NCBI GenBank assembly: GCA_963822955.1
Contig: CAWGJS010000001.1
Coordinates: 124,001-188,000 of the forward strand
Source: JAJYUU01 sp963822955
GTDB lineage: Bacteria > Actinomycetota > Actinomycetes > Streptosporangiales > Streptosporangiaceae
Reading direction: 5' to 3'
Length of the DNA: 64,000 nucleotides
Shown in pieces: positions 35,792 through 45,443 of the stretch (the first letter of the stretch is position 1; each line of letters opens with the position of its first letter). The notes beneath the pieces are model-generated. The model was not told the DNA's origin. It worked only from the letters and a program-made list of their open reading frames with translations, and ran no database searches. The position numbers and the translations under genes are program-made.

Positions 35792-37891
35792 TCAGCAGAA
35801 ACTCAGCTGATCTGCAGTCAAGCCAACGTGGACGGTGTCCCCGGCCTGGAAGGTTCCTTCGAGCAGCAAGACCGCTAGCCGATCGGCCAGTTCTCGCTGA
35901 AGGACTCGCCGGAGCGGCCGAGCACCGTACTCGGGGTCGTAGCCGCTGGCGGCCAGCCACGCCGCGGCAGCCTCGTCAACCTCAAGCTGTATGCCGACGG
36001 CGTCGGTGCGCCCGGCTAGCTGGCGGAGCTGGATCCGCACGATCTCGGTGAGGTCGACAGGGGTCAGCGACCGGAAGCTGATTATCTCGTCGATCCGGTT
36101 AATGAACTCGGGCTTGAAGAAGTCCTTGGGGTCGCTCCGCAGGTTGGACGTCATGATGAGCACGGTGTTGGTGAAGTCAACGGTCCGGCCTTGTCCATCG
36201 GTAAGGCGGCCCTCGTCCAGCAGCTGGAGGAGCGTGTTGAACACGTCGGAGTGAGCCTTCTCGATCTCGTCGAGCAGCACGACTGCATAAGGCCGCCGGT
36301 GGACGGCCTCGGTGAGCTGGCCGCCCTCGTAGAAGCCCACGTAGCCGGGGGGCGCGCCGATCAGCCTGGCGACGGTGTGCCGCTCCTGGTACTCCCCCAT
36401 GTCTAGGCGGACCATGGCACGTTCGTCGTCGAACAGGAATTCCGCCAGCGCACGGGCCAGCTCAGTCTTGCCGACGCCGGTCGGTCCGAGGAACAGGAAT
36501 GTCCCGATCGGCCGATTGCTGTCGGACAAGCCCGCCCGGCTGCGCCTGATCGGGCCTGAGACAGCGCGGACCGCTTCGTCCTGGCCGACAACGCGCCGCC
36601 TGATGACATTCTCCATCTGCATCAGCTTGACGGCTTCGCCTTCCACCAGCCGCGAGACGGGCACCCCGGTCCATGCGCTGACGACAGCGGCGACTTCCTC
36701 GTTGTCCACTTCCGCTTTGACCGTCCCGCCGCTTGCCTGGAGTTCGGCAAGCGCTTTGACGGCGATATCCAGGCGGCCCTCAAGCTCGGCTGTCTGTCTG
36801 CGTCCGACGTCGGCCGCGCGCGCAAGATCACCTGATCGCTCGTGCCGGGCGGCCTCGGCTCTTTTTCGAGCCAGTTCCTGTCTGATCTGGGCGATCAAGG
36901 CGATCGCAGCCTGCTCAGCCTGCCACTGAGCGGTCATCGCTGCGACTGTCGCGCGCAGCGCGGTCAGTTCCTGTGCCAGCTGCCGCCGGTCAGGCGCGGC
37001 CCCGCCGTCGCCCCACTGCAACGCGATCAGCTCGATCTCCGCGCGCCGGGCTGCGCTGGACACTTCCTCCAAGGCGGAAGGCGGGGACTCAATGCAGATC
37101 CGCAGGCGGCTTGCCGCCTCGTCAATCAGGTCCACCGCCTTGTCCGGGAGCTGGCGCCCCGTGACATAACGATCCGACAACGCGACCGCTGCCTCGATCG
37201 CGGCGTCCTGGATCCCGACCCCGTGGTACACCTCTTGCCGCTCCCGCAGACCGCGCAGGATCTCGACCGCGTCCTGGGCCGATGGCGGTTCGACGTACAC
37301 GGGCTGGAACTGACGCTCCAGGGCGGCGTCCTTCTCCACGCTCTTGCGGTACTCGTCGGGGTTGCTTGCCCCGATCAGCCTCAGCTCGCCGCGGGCGAGC
37401 ATCGGCTTGAGCATGTTGCTGACATCTAGGCCGCCGTCGCCGCCGCCAGTCCCCACGATCATGTGCAGTTCGTCGATCAACAGCACGAACTCGCCCTTGG
37501 ATGCGGCGAGCAGAAGGAGCGCTGACCGTAGCCGTTCCTCGAATTCCCCGCGGATCCTGGCACCTGCCAGCATGGTAGCCAGGTCAAGCGAGACCAGGCG
37601 CTTGCCCTGCAGGCTCGGCGGAACGGCGCGCTCGGCGATCCGCTGCGCCAGCCCCTCCACGATCGCGGTCTTCCCGACGCCCGACTTGCCGATCAGCACC
37701 GGGTTGTTCTTGGTCTTCCGGCCCAAGATCTGGATCAGCCGCGCGAGCTCCACCTCCCGGCCGATCACCGGGTCAAGCAGACCCCGCTTGGCGGCATCGG
37801 TCAGGTCCCGGCCGTACCGCCAAGGCATGGGCACACTCAGCTTCAACATCGCCGCCCGGGTCCCGGACTTCATCCCGCGCACTCGGGCCAT
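35792..37891 (-). CDS. ClpB/ClpA-type AAA+ unfoldase lacking the Clp N domain
   Basis: A 699-residue double-AAA+ protein. Walker A motifs GKSGVGKT and GPTGVGKT, Walker B FVLLIDELHM and VVLLDEIEKAH, pore loops GARIRGEFEERL and GPPGYVGFYEGG, arginine finger DAALERQFQPV, and a short coiled-coil middle region (about residues 265-370). The N-terminal Clp_N repeats are absent: the protein starts only about 30 residues before DPVIGRE. In the second module the stretch between SNL and FKPEFINRID is about 20 residues shorter than in ClpB. ATG 37891 has AAGGAGG upstream. Probably a stress disaggregase variant without adaptor-binding domain. Confidence 0.88.
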   Translation of the reverse strand: MARVRGMKSGTRAAMLKLSVPMPWRYGRDLTDAAKRGLLDPVIGREVELARLIQILGRKTKNNPVLIGKSGVGKTAIVEGLAQRIAERAVPPSLQGKRLVSLDLATMLAGARIRGEFEERLRSALLLLAASKGEFVLLIDELHMIVGTGGGDGGLDVSNMLKPMLARGELRLIGASNPDEYRKSVEKDAALERQFQPVYVEPPSAQDAVEILRGLRERQEVYHGVGIQDAAIEAAVALSDRYVTGRQLPDKAVDLIDEAASRLRICIESPPSALEEVSSAARRAEIELIALQWGDGGAAPDRRQLAQELTALRATVAAMTAQWQAEQAAIALIAQIRQELARKRAEAARHERSGDLARAADVGRRQTAELEGRLDIAVKALAELQASGGTVKAEVDNEEVAAVVSAWTGVPVSRLVEGEAVKLMQMENVIRRRVVGQDEAVRAVSGPIRRSRAGLSDSNRPIGTFLFLGPTGVGKTELARALAEFLFDDERAMVRLDMGEYQERHTVARLIGAPPGYVGFYEGGQLTEAVHRRPYAVVLLDEIEKAHSDVFNTLLQLLDEGRLTDGQGRTVDFTNTVLIMTSNLRSDPKDFFKPEFINRIDEIISFRSLTPVDLTEIVRIQLRQLAGRTDAVGIQLEVDEAAAAWLAASGYDPEYGARPLRRVLQRELADRLAVLLLEGTFQAGDTVHVGLTADQLSFC

Positions 37892-38125
37892 CCGCCCTCC
37901 TTGTCGCGATCGACGCCGCCGAGCAGCTCCGACACCGCCTCAGACGCAGGATCGCATACCTCAGTCGTCCCCGCTCAATGGCGGTCAGCCTTGCCGCCCG
38001 GGTAGGCCGCCGCACGCTCCCTCCCGCCGCAAAATAGAAGCGCACTGGGCCTTGCGGCCAAGCACCCCAGTGGTGGTGCACAGTCTCAGACTGAACCACA
38101 GGCGACGGAAGCGAGGGAGTGCCGA

Positions 38126-39574
38126 ATGGCCAGACATCCGGTGGTGATCGCCGGCGGAGGCCCGACGGGCATGATGCTGGCGGCTGAGCTGGCATTAGCC
38201 CAGGTCGATGTCGTCATCGTTGAGCTTCGCGCCACTCCGGATCCCGACCGCTCACGCGCCGGCGGCCTGCACGCGCGCACCATCGAAGTGCTGGATCAGC
38301 GCGGCGTCGCAGATCGGTTTCTCGAGGAAGGGAAGGCGATGCAGATCCAGGGATTCGGCCGAATCCCCCTGGACATCAGTGATCTCCCATCCCGCCACAA
38401 CTACGGGCTCGCTCTCCCGCAGATTCAGACCGAGCGCCTGCTGGCTAGCTGGGTCCACGAGCTCGGGGTGCCGACCATGCGCGAACGTGAGGTGACAGGG
38501 TTCACCCAGGACGACACCGGCGTCGACGTCGTGCTGTCCGACGGCACGTCGATCCGGGCGGACTATCTGGTCGGCTGTGACGGGGGCCGAAGCGTGATCC
38601 GAAAGGCGGCCGGTATCGAGTTCGCCGGGTGGGACCCCTCGACGAGCTGGCTTATGGCCGATGTCGAGATGGTAGAGAAGCCGGAGTTCGGCCTGCGTCC
38701 GGGCGGTGGGATCGGCCCGGCCGAGGGCGGAGACCGGATTCGGGTCGTCCTGACCGAACCCCAGGTCGAGCACACCAGCGAGCCCACCCTGCAGGACGTC
38801 AGCGAGGCACTCATCGCCGCCGACGGGACGGACTACGGGGTGCACAGCGTGAGCTGGACTTCCCGTTTTACGGACAACACCCGGCAGGCGGCCTCGTATC
38901 GCAGGGGGCGCATCCTTCTGGCGGGCGATGCAGCACACGTGCATCCCCCGCTCGGCGGTCAAGGTCTTAACACCGGTGTCCAAGATGCCGTGAACCTGGG
39001 GTGGAAGCTGGCCCAGGTGGTCAAGAAGACATCACCCCAGAGCCTGCTGGACACCTACCACGACGAACGGCATCCGGTCGGCGCCCGAGTTTTGCAGAAC
39101 ACCATGGCGCAGGTCGCACTAACCAGCCCCGGCGCCCGTCACCAGGCCCTGCGCAACACGATGACCGAGCTGCTCAGCATGGACGAGCCACGTCAGAGCT
39201 TCGCCGCCATGATGTCGGGTCTCGACATCCACTACGACCTCGGACCAGGACATCCCCTGCTCGGACGACGCATGCCCGACCTGGACATCGCGACCGCCGA
39301 CGGCCCGCTCCGCGTCTATGAGCTCCTCCACAGCGCTAAGCCTGTGCTGCTCATCCTCGATCAGTCCGGCGTCCTCGACGTCACACCCTGGACTGGCCGG
39401 GTCCAGCTGATCGATGCTGAATATGGCGGCCCGTGGGAGCTTCCGGTGCTGGGCTCAGTCAGCGCCCCGGTCGCCGTGGTGATCCGCCCGGACGGGTACG
39501 TCGGGTGGGTGGGGGATGGCAGCGACACCGGATTGCGCGACGCCCTGACCACCTGGTTCGGCGGTGGGAACTGA
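38126..39574 (+). CDS. FAD-dependent aromatic monooxygenase (PheA/TfdB type)
   Basis: A 482-residue flavoprotein: Rossmann GGGPTGM at residues 10-16, DG motif YLVGCDGGRSVIRKAAGI, second FAD motif GDAAHVHPPLGGQGLNTGVQDAVNLGWKLA, and the C-terminal thioredoxin-like domain ending in VIRPDGYVGWVG. These enzymes hydroxylate phenols, polyketides or rifampicin-type substrates using NAD(P)H and O2. ATG 38126 with GAGGGAG nearby. Ends nine bases from the convergent propeller gene. Confidence 0.9.
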   Translation: MARHPVVIAGGGPTGMMLAAELALAQVDVVIVELRATPDPDRSRAGGLHARTIEVLDQRGVADRFLEEGKAMQIQGFGRIPLDISDLPSRHNYGLALPQIQTERLLASWVHELGVPTMREREVTGFTQDDTGVDVVLSDGTSIRADYLVGCDGGRSVIRKAAGIEFAGWDPSTSWLMADVEMVEKPEFGLRPGGGIGPAEGGDRIRVVLTEPQVEHTSEPTLQDVSEALIAADGTDYGVHSVSWTSRFTDNTRQAASYRRGRILLAGDAAHVHPPLGGQGLNTGVQDAVNLGWKLAQVVKKTSPQSLLDTYHDERHPVGARVLQNTMAQVALTSPGARHQALRNTMTELLSMDEPRQSFAAMMSGLDIHYDLGPGHPLLGRRMPDLDIATADGPLRVYELLHSAKPVLLILDQSGVLDVTPWTGRVQLIDAEYGGPWELPVLGSVSAPVAVVIRPDGYVGWVGDGSDTGLRDALTTWFGGGN

Positions 39575-39583
39575 TGTCTACGC

Positions 39584-40789
39584 CTACCAGGCGATGGGGT
39601 TAAAGGCGTAGGTCGGGCCGAGATTGTTGGAGCCCGGGTGTGACTGTGTCTTGACCGCGGGCGCGAGCTTGCCGGGCAGCGCGGTGTAGCGACCGGACCG
39701 CAGGTCGACGCTGGCCATCGCGGTCTTGTCGACCACGAGCAGGTACCGGCCGGTGGGATCGAGCGCGAGCATCGGCACGAAGCCCTGGAAGCTGGCGCGC
39801 CAGGTGTGCAGCACCGCGGTGACGCGGCCGGTCGCGGTGCTGACCGCGGCCAACTCGAAGGTAACGGTCCTGCGGCTCAGGAACGACGCCGTGGACAGTC
39901 CGGTGGCCTGTAGCACCTCGTAGAGGGTCTTGCCGTCCGGGCTGAGGGCCAGCGGACCGGCCTGATCATTCAGGGCGGGGAGTTCGTTCAGCGGCGTGCC
40001 GGAACTGCCCGGCCGCAGGATGTAGGTGTGCTGGATCAGGGCGGTGTTCGTGAGCCCGTGGCCCAGGTAGTAGTAGGCAGAGACGGCAATCTCATTGCCG
40101 GCCGCGGCCACCGACAGCCCGGACAGGTTGTAGTCCCCCGGCATCGACCAGGTCGCGACGTTCTTGCCGGTCCTCAGGTTCCTGAGGCCCAACAGCAGCT
40201 GGGCGGCATGCCGGGGCGGCGTATAGAAGTTCTGGTAGGCGAGCCAGGTGCCGTCCGGCGTGATCGACGCTCCCACCAGGTCGGCGTGGTGCACGGCCGC
40301 AATCAGCTTCATGGTCGTGCTGGTGCCGTCGGCGTTGACGTGGATCTGGTAGAGCAGGGAAGGAGCGTCTGGATTGACCGCGACGAAATTGCCGCCGGCC
40401 TCGGCGGTCACGCCGGTCCAGAACGCGCCGTCCGGAGTCTCGACCCGGCCGGTCAGCTTGCCGGTCGCCGAGTTGCGGATATTCACCCAGAATCTCGGCT
40501 CGGCAACCGAGATCGTGAACGGTGGATAGCTTCCGGACGCAGCGGGCCGCTGTGGTGAGCCGCGCGGGATGAACAGGCCGGCAGCGACGATCACGACGAC
40601 GGCCAGGGCGGTGGCCAGCGGTGCTGCGACCCGGGCCGTCAATTGCCTGCTCATCCGGAGCCGCCACCGCATGACCCGCGCTGCGCCAGGCGCCTCCGGG
40701 GTTATGTCCTCGGGCCGGAATGTGTCGGCGGCGTCGCGGTAGGCGGCGCGGAGGCGGTCCTCGATCCTGGTGAGGTCTGGCGCGGTCAT
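39584..40789 (-). CDS. Membrane-anchored propeller-like protein coupled to a sigma factor
   Basis: A 401-residue protein: cytoplasmic N-terminus (about 50 residues, RLRAAYRDAADTFRPEDI), one membrane helix (VAAPLATALAVVVIVAAGLFI) and a large outer domain with repeated SPDGxxLYxV-type blades. It overlaps the upstream ECF sigma gene by four bases (ATGA). Position and topology suggest an anti-sigma or sensor role, though no zinc anti-sigma motif (HxxxCxxC) is present. Confidence 0.78.
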   Translation of the reverse strand: MTAPDLTRIEDRLRAAYRDAADTFRPEDITPEAPGAARVMRWRLRMSRQLTARVAAPLATALAVVVIVAAGLFIPRGSPQRPAASGSYPPFTISVAEPRFWVNIRNSATGKLTGRVETPDGAFWTGVTAEAGGNFVAVNPDAPSLLYQIHVNADGTSTTMKLIAAVHHADLVGASITPDGTWLAYQNFYTPPRHAAQLLLGLRNLRTGKNVATWSMPGDYNLSGLSVAAAGNEIAVSAYYYLGHGLTNTALIQHTYILRPGSSGTPLNELPALNDQAGPLALSPDGKTLYEVLQATGLSTASFLSRRTVTFELAAVSTATGRVTAVLHTWRASFQGFVPMLALDPTGRYLLVVDKTAMASVDLRSGRYTALPGKLAPAVKTQSHPGSNNLGPTYAFNPIAW

Positions 40790-41355
40790 AGTTTCCCCCG
40801 CAGGTCACGAGCGAGCACCGCGAGCGCCCGCGACGCGGTGGAAGAGACAGTGCCGCGGCTGATCCCGAGGGTCTTGGCGATCTCCGGGTCGGGCATGTCG
40901 AGGTAATACCGCAGCGCGAGCACCTCGCGTGAGCGGCGCGGCAGCCGCGCGACGGCCGCGAGCGCGAGCCGGTTGTCCTCGCGGGCCATCACTGCGGATT
41001 CGGCCGACCAGACCGCGGGCTCACCGGTGCTGGAGCGCTGGAACCAGGCGCGCCGGCTCCGGTGCACCGACCGGCACCCGTTCACCACGGACGTCCGCAG
41101 GTACGCCAGCGCCTTGTCCGTGTCGGCCAGCCGGTGCACAGCCCGGTACAGGCCGATAAACGCGTCCTGCACGACATCCTCGGCCGTCGGCTTGTCGCCC
41201 ACTAGCAGCAGAGCCACCCGCCCCAGCGTGAGCGCGTGCGCCCGGTACAAGTCGGCGACCAGCTCGCCAGGATCCGCGGAGTCGGCTGCGGTGACGTCTA
41301 CGGACGCCGCCATCCCGCCCCTGCGGGGATGGCGCTCGGCCGCGGTGTTGGTCAC
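40786..41355 (-). CDS. ECF RNA polymerase sigma factor, SigE family
   Basis: A 189-residue sigma factor: region 2 LYRAHALTLGRVALLLVGDKPTAEDVVQDAF and region 4 ARLPRRSREVLALRYYLDMPDPEIAKTLGISRGTVSSTASRAL (given as pieces of the motif). It is followed in overlap by the membrane propeller protein, the classic layout of a sigma/anti-sigma pair. The N-terminal 30 residues are low-complexity; an internal ATG at MAASVDV is an alternative start. Confidence 0.9.
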   Translation of the reverse strand: MTNTAAERHPRRGGMAASVDVTAADSADPGELVADLYRAHALTLGRVALLLVGDKPTAEDVVQDAFIGLYRAVHRLADTDKALAYLRTSVVNGCRSVHRSRRAWFQRSSTGEPAVWSAESAVMAREDNRLALAAVARLPRRSREVLALRYYLDMPDPEIAKTLGISRGTVSSTASRALAVLARDLRGKL

Positions 41356-41725
41356 GCCGGATCCTCTCTGCGGTCTCCGTCAGGTCGGAAGGCTAGATGA
41401 ACTGGGACGTGTAAAAGACGCAGAACCGGGCGATTTGCTGAGTGACTGGCGGAAATTTCTTGTGGCCGCCGCAGACGCGGTGGTCAGGACCCCGCCGAGA
41501 AGCCGGCATCGCTCGCTGCGGCAGCACCGGTCACCATCGCGGCACGCTACTGCCGAGCTGAGCGCGCAATCGTCAGGCTGTTCCTCGGTACGAGGCCTAC
41601 GATTTGGCAATGTTGAAGCAGCATGGCCGCATGGACAATTCAGACGCCCCATCTGGCAATGAAGAGCGGCCGGGAGTCACCGCCAGGCGCTGGTTCCATG
41701 ATCGCGTAGCGGATGCCTGCCCACC
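41356..41725. other. Intergenic region upstream of sigma factor and lipoprotein
   Basis: About 370 bases between divergent genes. No supported gene on either strand; likely promoter DNA for both. Confidence 0.4.
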
Positions 41726-42316
41726 ATGGTTAGCCGACGCTTCATCCGGCCGGCCGCCGCGGCGTTCACTCTGGCACTCGCGGTGGCGTGCCAGGGCTGC
41801 AGCGGGTGGTCGGGACCGAGGCTGCGCCCCGCCGGGAACCCGAACGCGACCATGGAGGGTCTCCCTGCAGTGAGTCCTGACCATCGTGCGCTCATCGGCG
41901 AGATGCTGCTATGCCTCACCGAGCCGGGCCGGGCGGTGATCACCGAGGTTCGGCCCATTCACGCCGTCGGCACTATCGAGGTCCTGGGCTTTGCGGTACG
42001 GCCCAATCCGCTGCTGAAAGGTGCCGACATGCTGGGTGCCGAAACCGGCACTTTGCGAAAATACGGCTTCACCGGCAACCAGACGGTGGACATCCCATGC
42101 GGCGTATCCGACTCCGGCAGCGGCTATGAGCTCGGCCTGGAATTGGCTGTACCGCCTCATGCGAATGCGGCCGCCAGCGGGTGGGAAATCGTCTACAGAG
42201 TCGGGGATCAGACGGCGAGCACGGAATTCCCGCTAGGCGCGGTCCTCTGCTCTACACCGAGCCTGGACGACGAACCGTGCAAGCGTGTGTGGAAGCAGCT
42301 CGGGATGGACTGGTAG
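41726..42316 (+). CDS. Predicted lipoprotein
   Basis: A 196-residue protein with a lipobox (FTLALAVACQGCSG, Cys at about residue 22) after a basic start. The mature part has a conserved-looking core EVLGFAVRP...GAETGTLRKYGF and paired Cys near IPCGVSD and VLCSTPSLDDEPC. No family recognised. Probably anchored on the outer face of the membrane. Confidence 0.7.
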   Translation: MVSRRFIRPAAAAFTLALAVACQGCSGWSGPRLRPAGNPNATMEGLPAVSPDHRALIGEMLLCLTEPGRAVITEVRPIHAVGTIEVLGFAVRPNPLLKGADMLGAETGTLRKYGFTGNQTVDIPCGVSDSGSGYELGLELAVPPHANAAASGWEIVYRVGDQTASTEFPLGAVLCSTPSLDDEPCKRVWKQLGMDW

Positions 42317-42406
42317 AGGCGCGCGCAGGCTTCCGGAATGGCTATTCCGGTTCTGTTACACCGGCGGCCGCAGCGGAACCTGCATTCCGCTTATGGGAGG
42401 TCCTTG

Positions 42407-43867
42407 ATGGCAGCCAGCAAGCCTGGTCACCCGCCGGTCACGTTCGCGGTAATCGCTCTGGGAGTCAGCGCTTTCGCGCTGCTGCAGTCACTCGTGATCC
42501 CGGTGCTCACCACGATCCAGCACGATCTGCACACGAGCCAGAGCACGGTTACCTGGGTGCTGACCGCCTACTTGCTGTCGGCATCGATCATGACGCCGAT
42601 CCTGGGCCGGGTCGGTGACATGTTCGGCAAGAAGCGGGTATTCGTCGGCACGCTGCTGGCGCTGGCGGTTGGCTCGCTGATGGCCGCCCTCGCTCCGTCC
42701 ATCGGGATCATGATCGTGGCCAGGGTGATCCAGGGATTCGCCGGCGGCATGCTCCCGGTCGCATTCGGGATCATCCGCGACGAGTTCCCGCCCGAGCGTG
42801 TGCCAGGCGCGGTCGGCGTCATCGCCGCACTCGCTGCCGTGGGCGCCGGCCTGGGCATCGTGATCGCCGGTCCGATCGTGTCGGCCCTGGACTACCACTG
42901 GCTCTTCTGGCTCCCGCTGATCCTGACTGTCATCACGGCGGCCTGCGCGATTGCGCTCGTCCCCGAGTCCGAAGTCCGCACGCGGGGCCGGATCAGCTGG
43001 CTGCCAGCCGTGCTGCTGTCCGGCTGGCTGGTCGCCCTGCTCGTCGCGCTCAGCGAGGCGCCGGACTGGGGCTGGCGATCAGCCACCGTGCTCGGGCTGC
43101 TGGCCGCAGCCGTCATCCTCGCAGGCGCATGGGTCGCCGCCGAGTTGCGCGCCACGACGCCGCTGATCGACATGAAGATGATGCGCACCACCGCGGTGTG
43201 GACCAACAACCTGGTCGCGCTGCTCATCGGCGTCGGGATGTATGCGACCTTCGCGTTCCTGCCAGAGTTCGTGCAGACCCCTACGGTGGCGGGATACGGA
43301 TTTGGTGCCAGCATCACCAGGTCAGGGCTGATGCTGCTCCCATCGGCCGTCAGCATGTTCATTGTCGGGATCTTCGTTGGCCGGCTGGCCGCAAGGCTGG
43401 GCGGCAAAGCTCTGGTCGTGACCGGCTGCCTCATCGGCTGCGGCGCGATGTCGATTCTGGCCTTCGCCCACCAGTACGTCTGGCAGATCTACCTTTCGAA
43501 CTCGCTGATGGGCATCGGATTCGGGCTGGCCTTCTCGGCCATGTCGGCACTCATCGTCGCGGCCGTCCCGCCCTCGCAGACCGGCGTGGCCAGCGGCATG
43601 AACGCCAACATCCGGACAATAGGCGGCAGCATTGGCGCAGCGGTGATGGCCAGCATCGTCACGGCCCGGCTCGAGCCGTCGGGTTTCCCGCTGCAGTCCG
43701 GCTACACCACCGGATTCGCGATCATGGCCGGAGGACTGCTGCTAGCGGCAGCGGCCGGCCTGCTGATACCCTCCGCGCGGCGCGCACGGCAGGCCGTCGG
43801 CCAGCCGCAGCACGCAGAGCTGGCGATGCTCGCCGGAGGTACGGTCGTGGGCGACGAAAGCGAGTAG
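42407..43867 (+). CDS. MFS transporter, DHA2 (14-helix drug/proton) type
   Basis: A 486-residue transporter with about 14 helices, motif C-like AVGAGLGIVIAGPIVSAL and motif A GRVGDMFGKKR after helix 2. ATG 42407 follows GGGAGG at 42395-42400. Followed 17 bases later by a TetR regulator on the same strand, which probably represses it. Likely exports drugs or a metabolite. Confidence 0.9.
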   Translation: MAASKPGHPPVTFAVIALGVSAFALLQSLVIPVLTTIQHDLHTSQSTVTWVLTAYLLSASIMTPILGRVGDMFGKKRVFVGTLLALAVGSLMAALAPSIGIMIVARVIQGFAGGMLPVAFGIIRDEFPPERVPGAVGVIAALAAVGAGLGIVIAGPIVSALDYHWLFWLPLILTVITAACAIALVPESEVRTRGRISWLPAVLLSGWLVALLVALSEAPDWGWRSATVLGLLAAAVILAGAWVAAELRATTPLIDMKMMRTTAVWTNNLVALLIGVGMYATFAFLPEFVQTPTVAGYGFGASITRSGLMLLPSAVSMFIVGIFVGRLAARLGGKALVVTGCLIGCGAMSILAFAHQYVWQIYLSNSLMGIGFGLAFSAMSALIVAAVPPSQTGVASGMNANIRTIGGSIGAAVMASIVTARLEPSGFPLQSGYTTGFAIMAGGLLLAAAAGLLIPSARRARQAVGQPQHAELAMLAGGTVVGDESE

Positions 43868-43884
43868 ACGGGTGACGCGCGGGA

Positions 43885-44469
43885 GTGACTGAAGGTCCTG
43901 GCTTGCCGGGGGCCGTGGCGCCCCGCGGCCTGCGCCGTGATGCCCGCCGCAACTACGAGCGGATCGTGGCGGCAGCCCGCGACGTCTTCGGCGAGTCCGG
44001 CGCGGACGCGGCGATCGAGGAGATCGCCGCCCGGGCCGGCGTGGGCGTCGGCACCGTGTACCGGCGGTTCGCCAGCAAGGATGCGCTCATCGACGAGTTG
44101 CTCAGGCTCGCGCTCACAGATCTGCTGACCGACGTCCATCATGCCCTCGCCCGGACGGACGGATTCGGTCTGCACGAGCTCCTGCACGCGTTCGGCCGGT
44201 CGTTCGCGGAGCATGCCCGGTACGCCAACCTGCTTCTGCAGCGCCAGCCAGATGCCGCCGCCGAGCGGGAGATGAGGGCAGCAATCATCGAACTGACGGC
44301 CCGGGCCATCGCCGCCGGTACCGTCAGCGCGGACGTCACCGTCGCTGACGTAACGGCGCTTGCCTCCGGGCTCCGCGGCCTGATTCATGCCGGTGGCGAG
44401 GTCAGCTCAAGCACCTGGCCGCGATTCCTTGACCTTCACCTGGCCGGCATGGGCACGCCGGCGACCTGA
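43885..44469 (+). CDS. TetR-family transcriptional regulator
   Basis: A 194-residue regulator with HTH AAIEEIAARAGVGVGTVYRRFASKDALIDEL at residues 33-63 and a ligand domain with FGRSFAEHARYANLLLQRQ. GTG 43885 is chosen; an internal GTG (VAPRGLRRDA) is possible. Position right after the MFS gene suggests autogenous control of the pair. Confidence 0.88.
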   Translation: MTEGPGLPGAVAPRGLRRDARRNYERIVAAARDVFGESGADAAIEEIAARAGVGVGTVYRRFASKDALIDELLRLALTDLLTDVHHALARTDGFGLHELLHAFGRSFAEHARYANLLLQRQPDAAAEREMRAAIIELTARAIAAGTVSADVTVADVTALASGLRGLIHAGGEVSSSTWPRFLDLHLAGMGTPAT

Positions 44470-44596
44470 ATCCCCGGCCAGCATCAAGGCAAGCCTGGGA
44501 TGGCCATGAAGCCGTCCTTAAACGTGGATGTTGTCCGGAACGCCGACCTTTCCGTCAGGCAGGTGCGGCGTACTTTCGTCGGCGCCCGCTCCTCGC

Positions 44597-45199
44597 TTAC
44601 TTCGCCGGCGTGGCACCTATTACAGACTCGGCGTGCTCTGCCCATCGCAGGTGCTTCTGCAGCATCGGCAGATAGCGAGCGGCGTATGCCTTCACCGCCG
44701 GGTTGCTGCCTGCGCCTTCTTCCTTCATGAAGATCGCGATGGCCGCCTGGTGGCCGCCGACAGAGGCCTTGGCAAAGGCGGCATCCTTATTCTTGCCCTT
44801 CTGTGCCTCGACTCGAGCCGCCAGGGATTCAGACCGCGAACCGGGCGTCGTCGGCAAGGTCACATGCAGGCGCAACGCCAGCGTCCGGAGGCTGGCCTGC
44901 GCTGCCGTGTGATCACGCGCGTAACTGACTCCGAGGTTCTTCGCTGTCGCGGTCGCGGCATGTGCCCGCATATACGAGCCGAGCGAGATCTCGGTCAGAT
45001 TGATCTGCGACGCCTGATCCATGAACGTGCGATCTTGGCTGGACACCGGCTGGATGGTGCCATAAGCGGCCACGCTGGCGTGAGCGGTCCCGGTGCTGGC
45101 ACCGTCCGCCGCTGCCGCTGCAGGCGCCGCTATGGCCGAGCCTGCAACGGCCACGCTGACCATGAGGCCGGCGCTTGCTGCCATCTTCTGCAGGGCCAT
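44597..45199 (-). CDS. DUF4142 exported protein
   Basis: A 200-residue exported protein: signal peptide MALQKMAASAGLMVSVAVAGSAIAAPAAAA, then the DUF4142 pattern SSQDRTFMDQASQINLTEISLG, YARDHTAAQASLRTLA and a C-terminal helical bundle with QKHLRWAEHAE. ATG 45199 with GGGAGG five bases upstream. DUF4142 proteins are ferritin-like four-helix bundles of unknown role at the cell surface. Confidence 0.87.
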   Translation of the reverse strand: MALQKMAASAGLMVSVAVAGSAIAAPAAAAADGASTGTAHASVAAYGTIQPVSSQDRTFMDQASQINLTEISLGSYMRAHAATATAKNLGVSYARDHTAAQASLRTLALRLHVTLPTTPGSRSESLAARVEAQKGKNKDAAFAKASVGGHQAAIAIFMKEEGAGSNPAVKAYAARYLPMLQKHLRWAEHAESVIGATPAK

Positions 45200-45443
45200 G
45201 GAAGCCTCCCCTCATATCGCTGCCAGGACCACTCCCCGTTACCAGTCCGTGAAAACGACGACCCGAGCCAACTTTCCATGCTCCTGCGGCGTCCTTCTAA
45301 GTCCGTTATTACGGCTTAAAACAGTATTCCTAATAGCGGTACGCAGAGGGAAAGCCAGACGGATAGCCGAGCTTCGATTATCTGCTCGTCCCTGGCACGA
45401 CCTGCATGAGCGCATAGGTAAAGCGCCGACTGAGTGACCGTCA

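Noticed and set aside
39578..39611. 8-base inverted repeat (ctacgcct/aggcgtag) at the convergent junction
   Set aside because: Short stem, 18-base loop and partly inside coding sequence; too weak to call a terminator.
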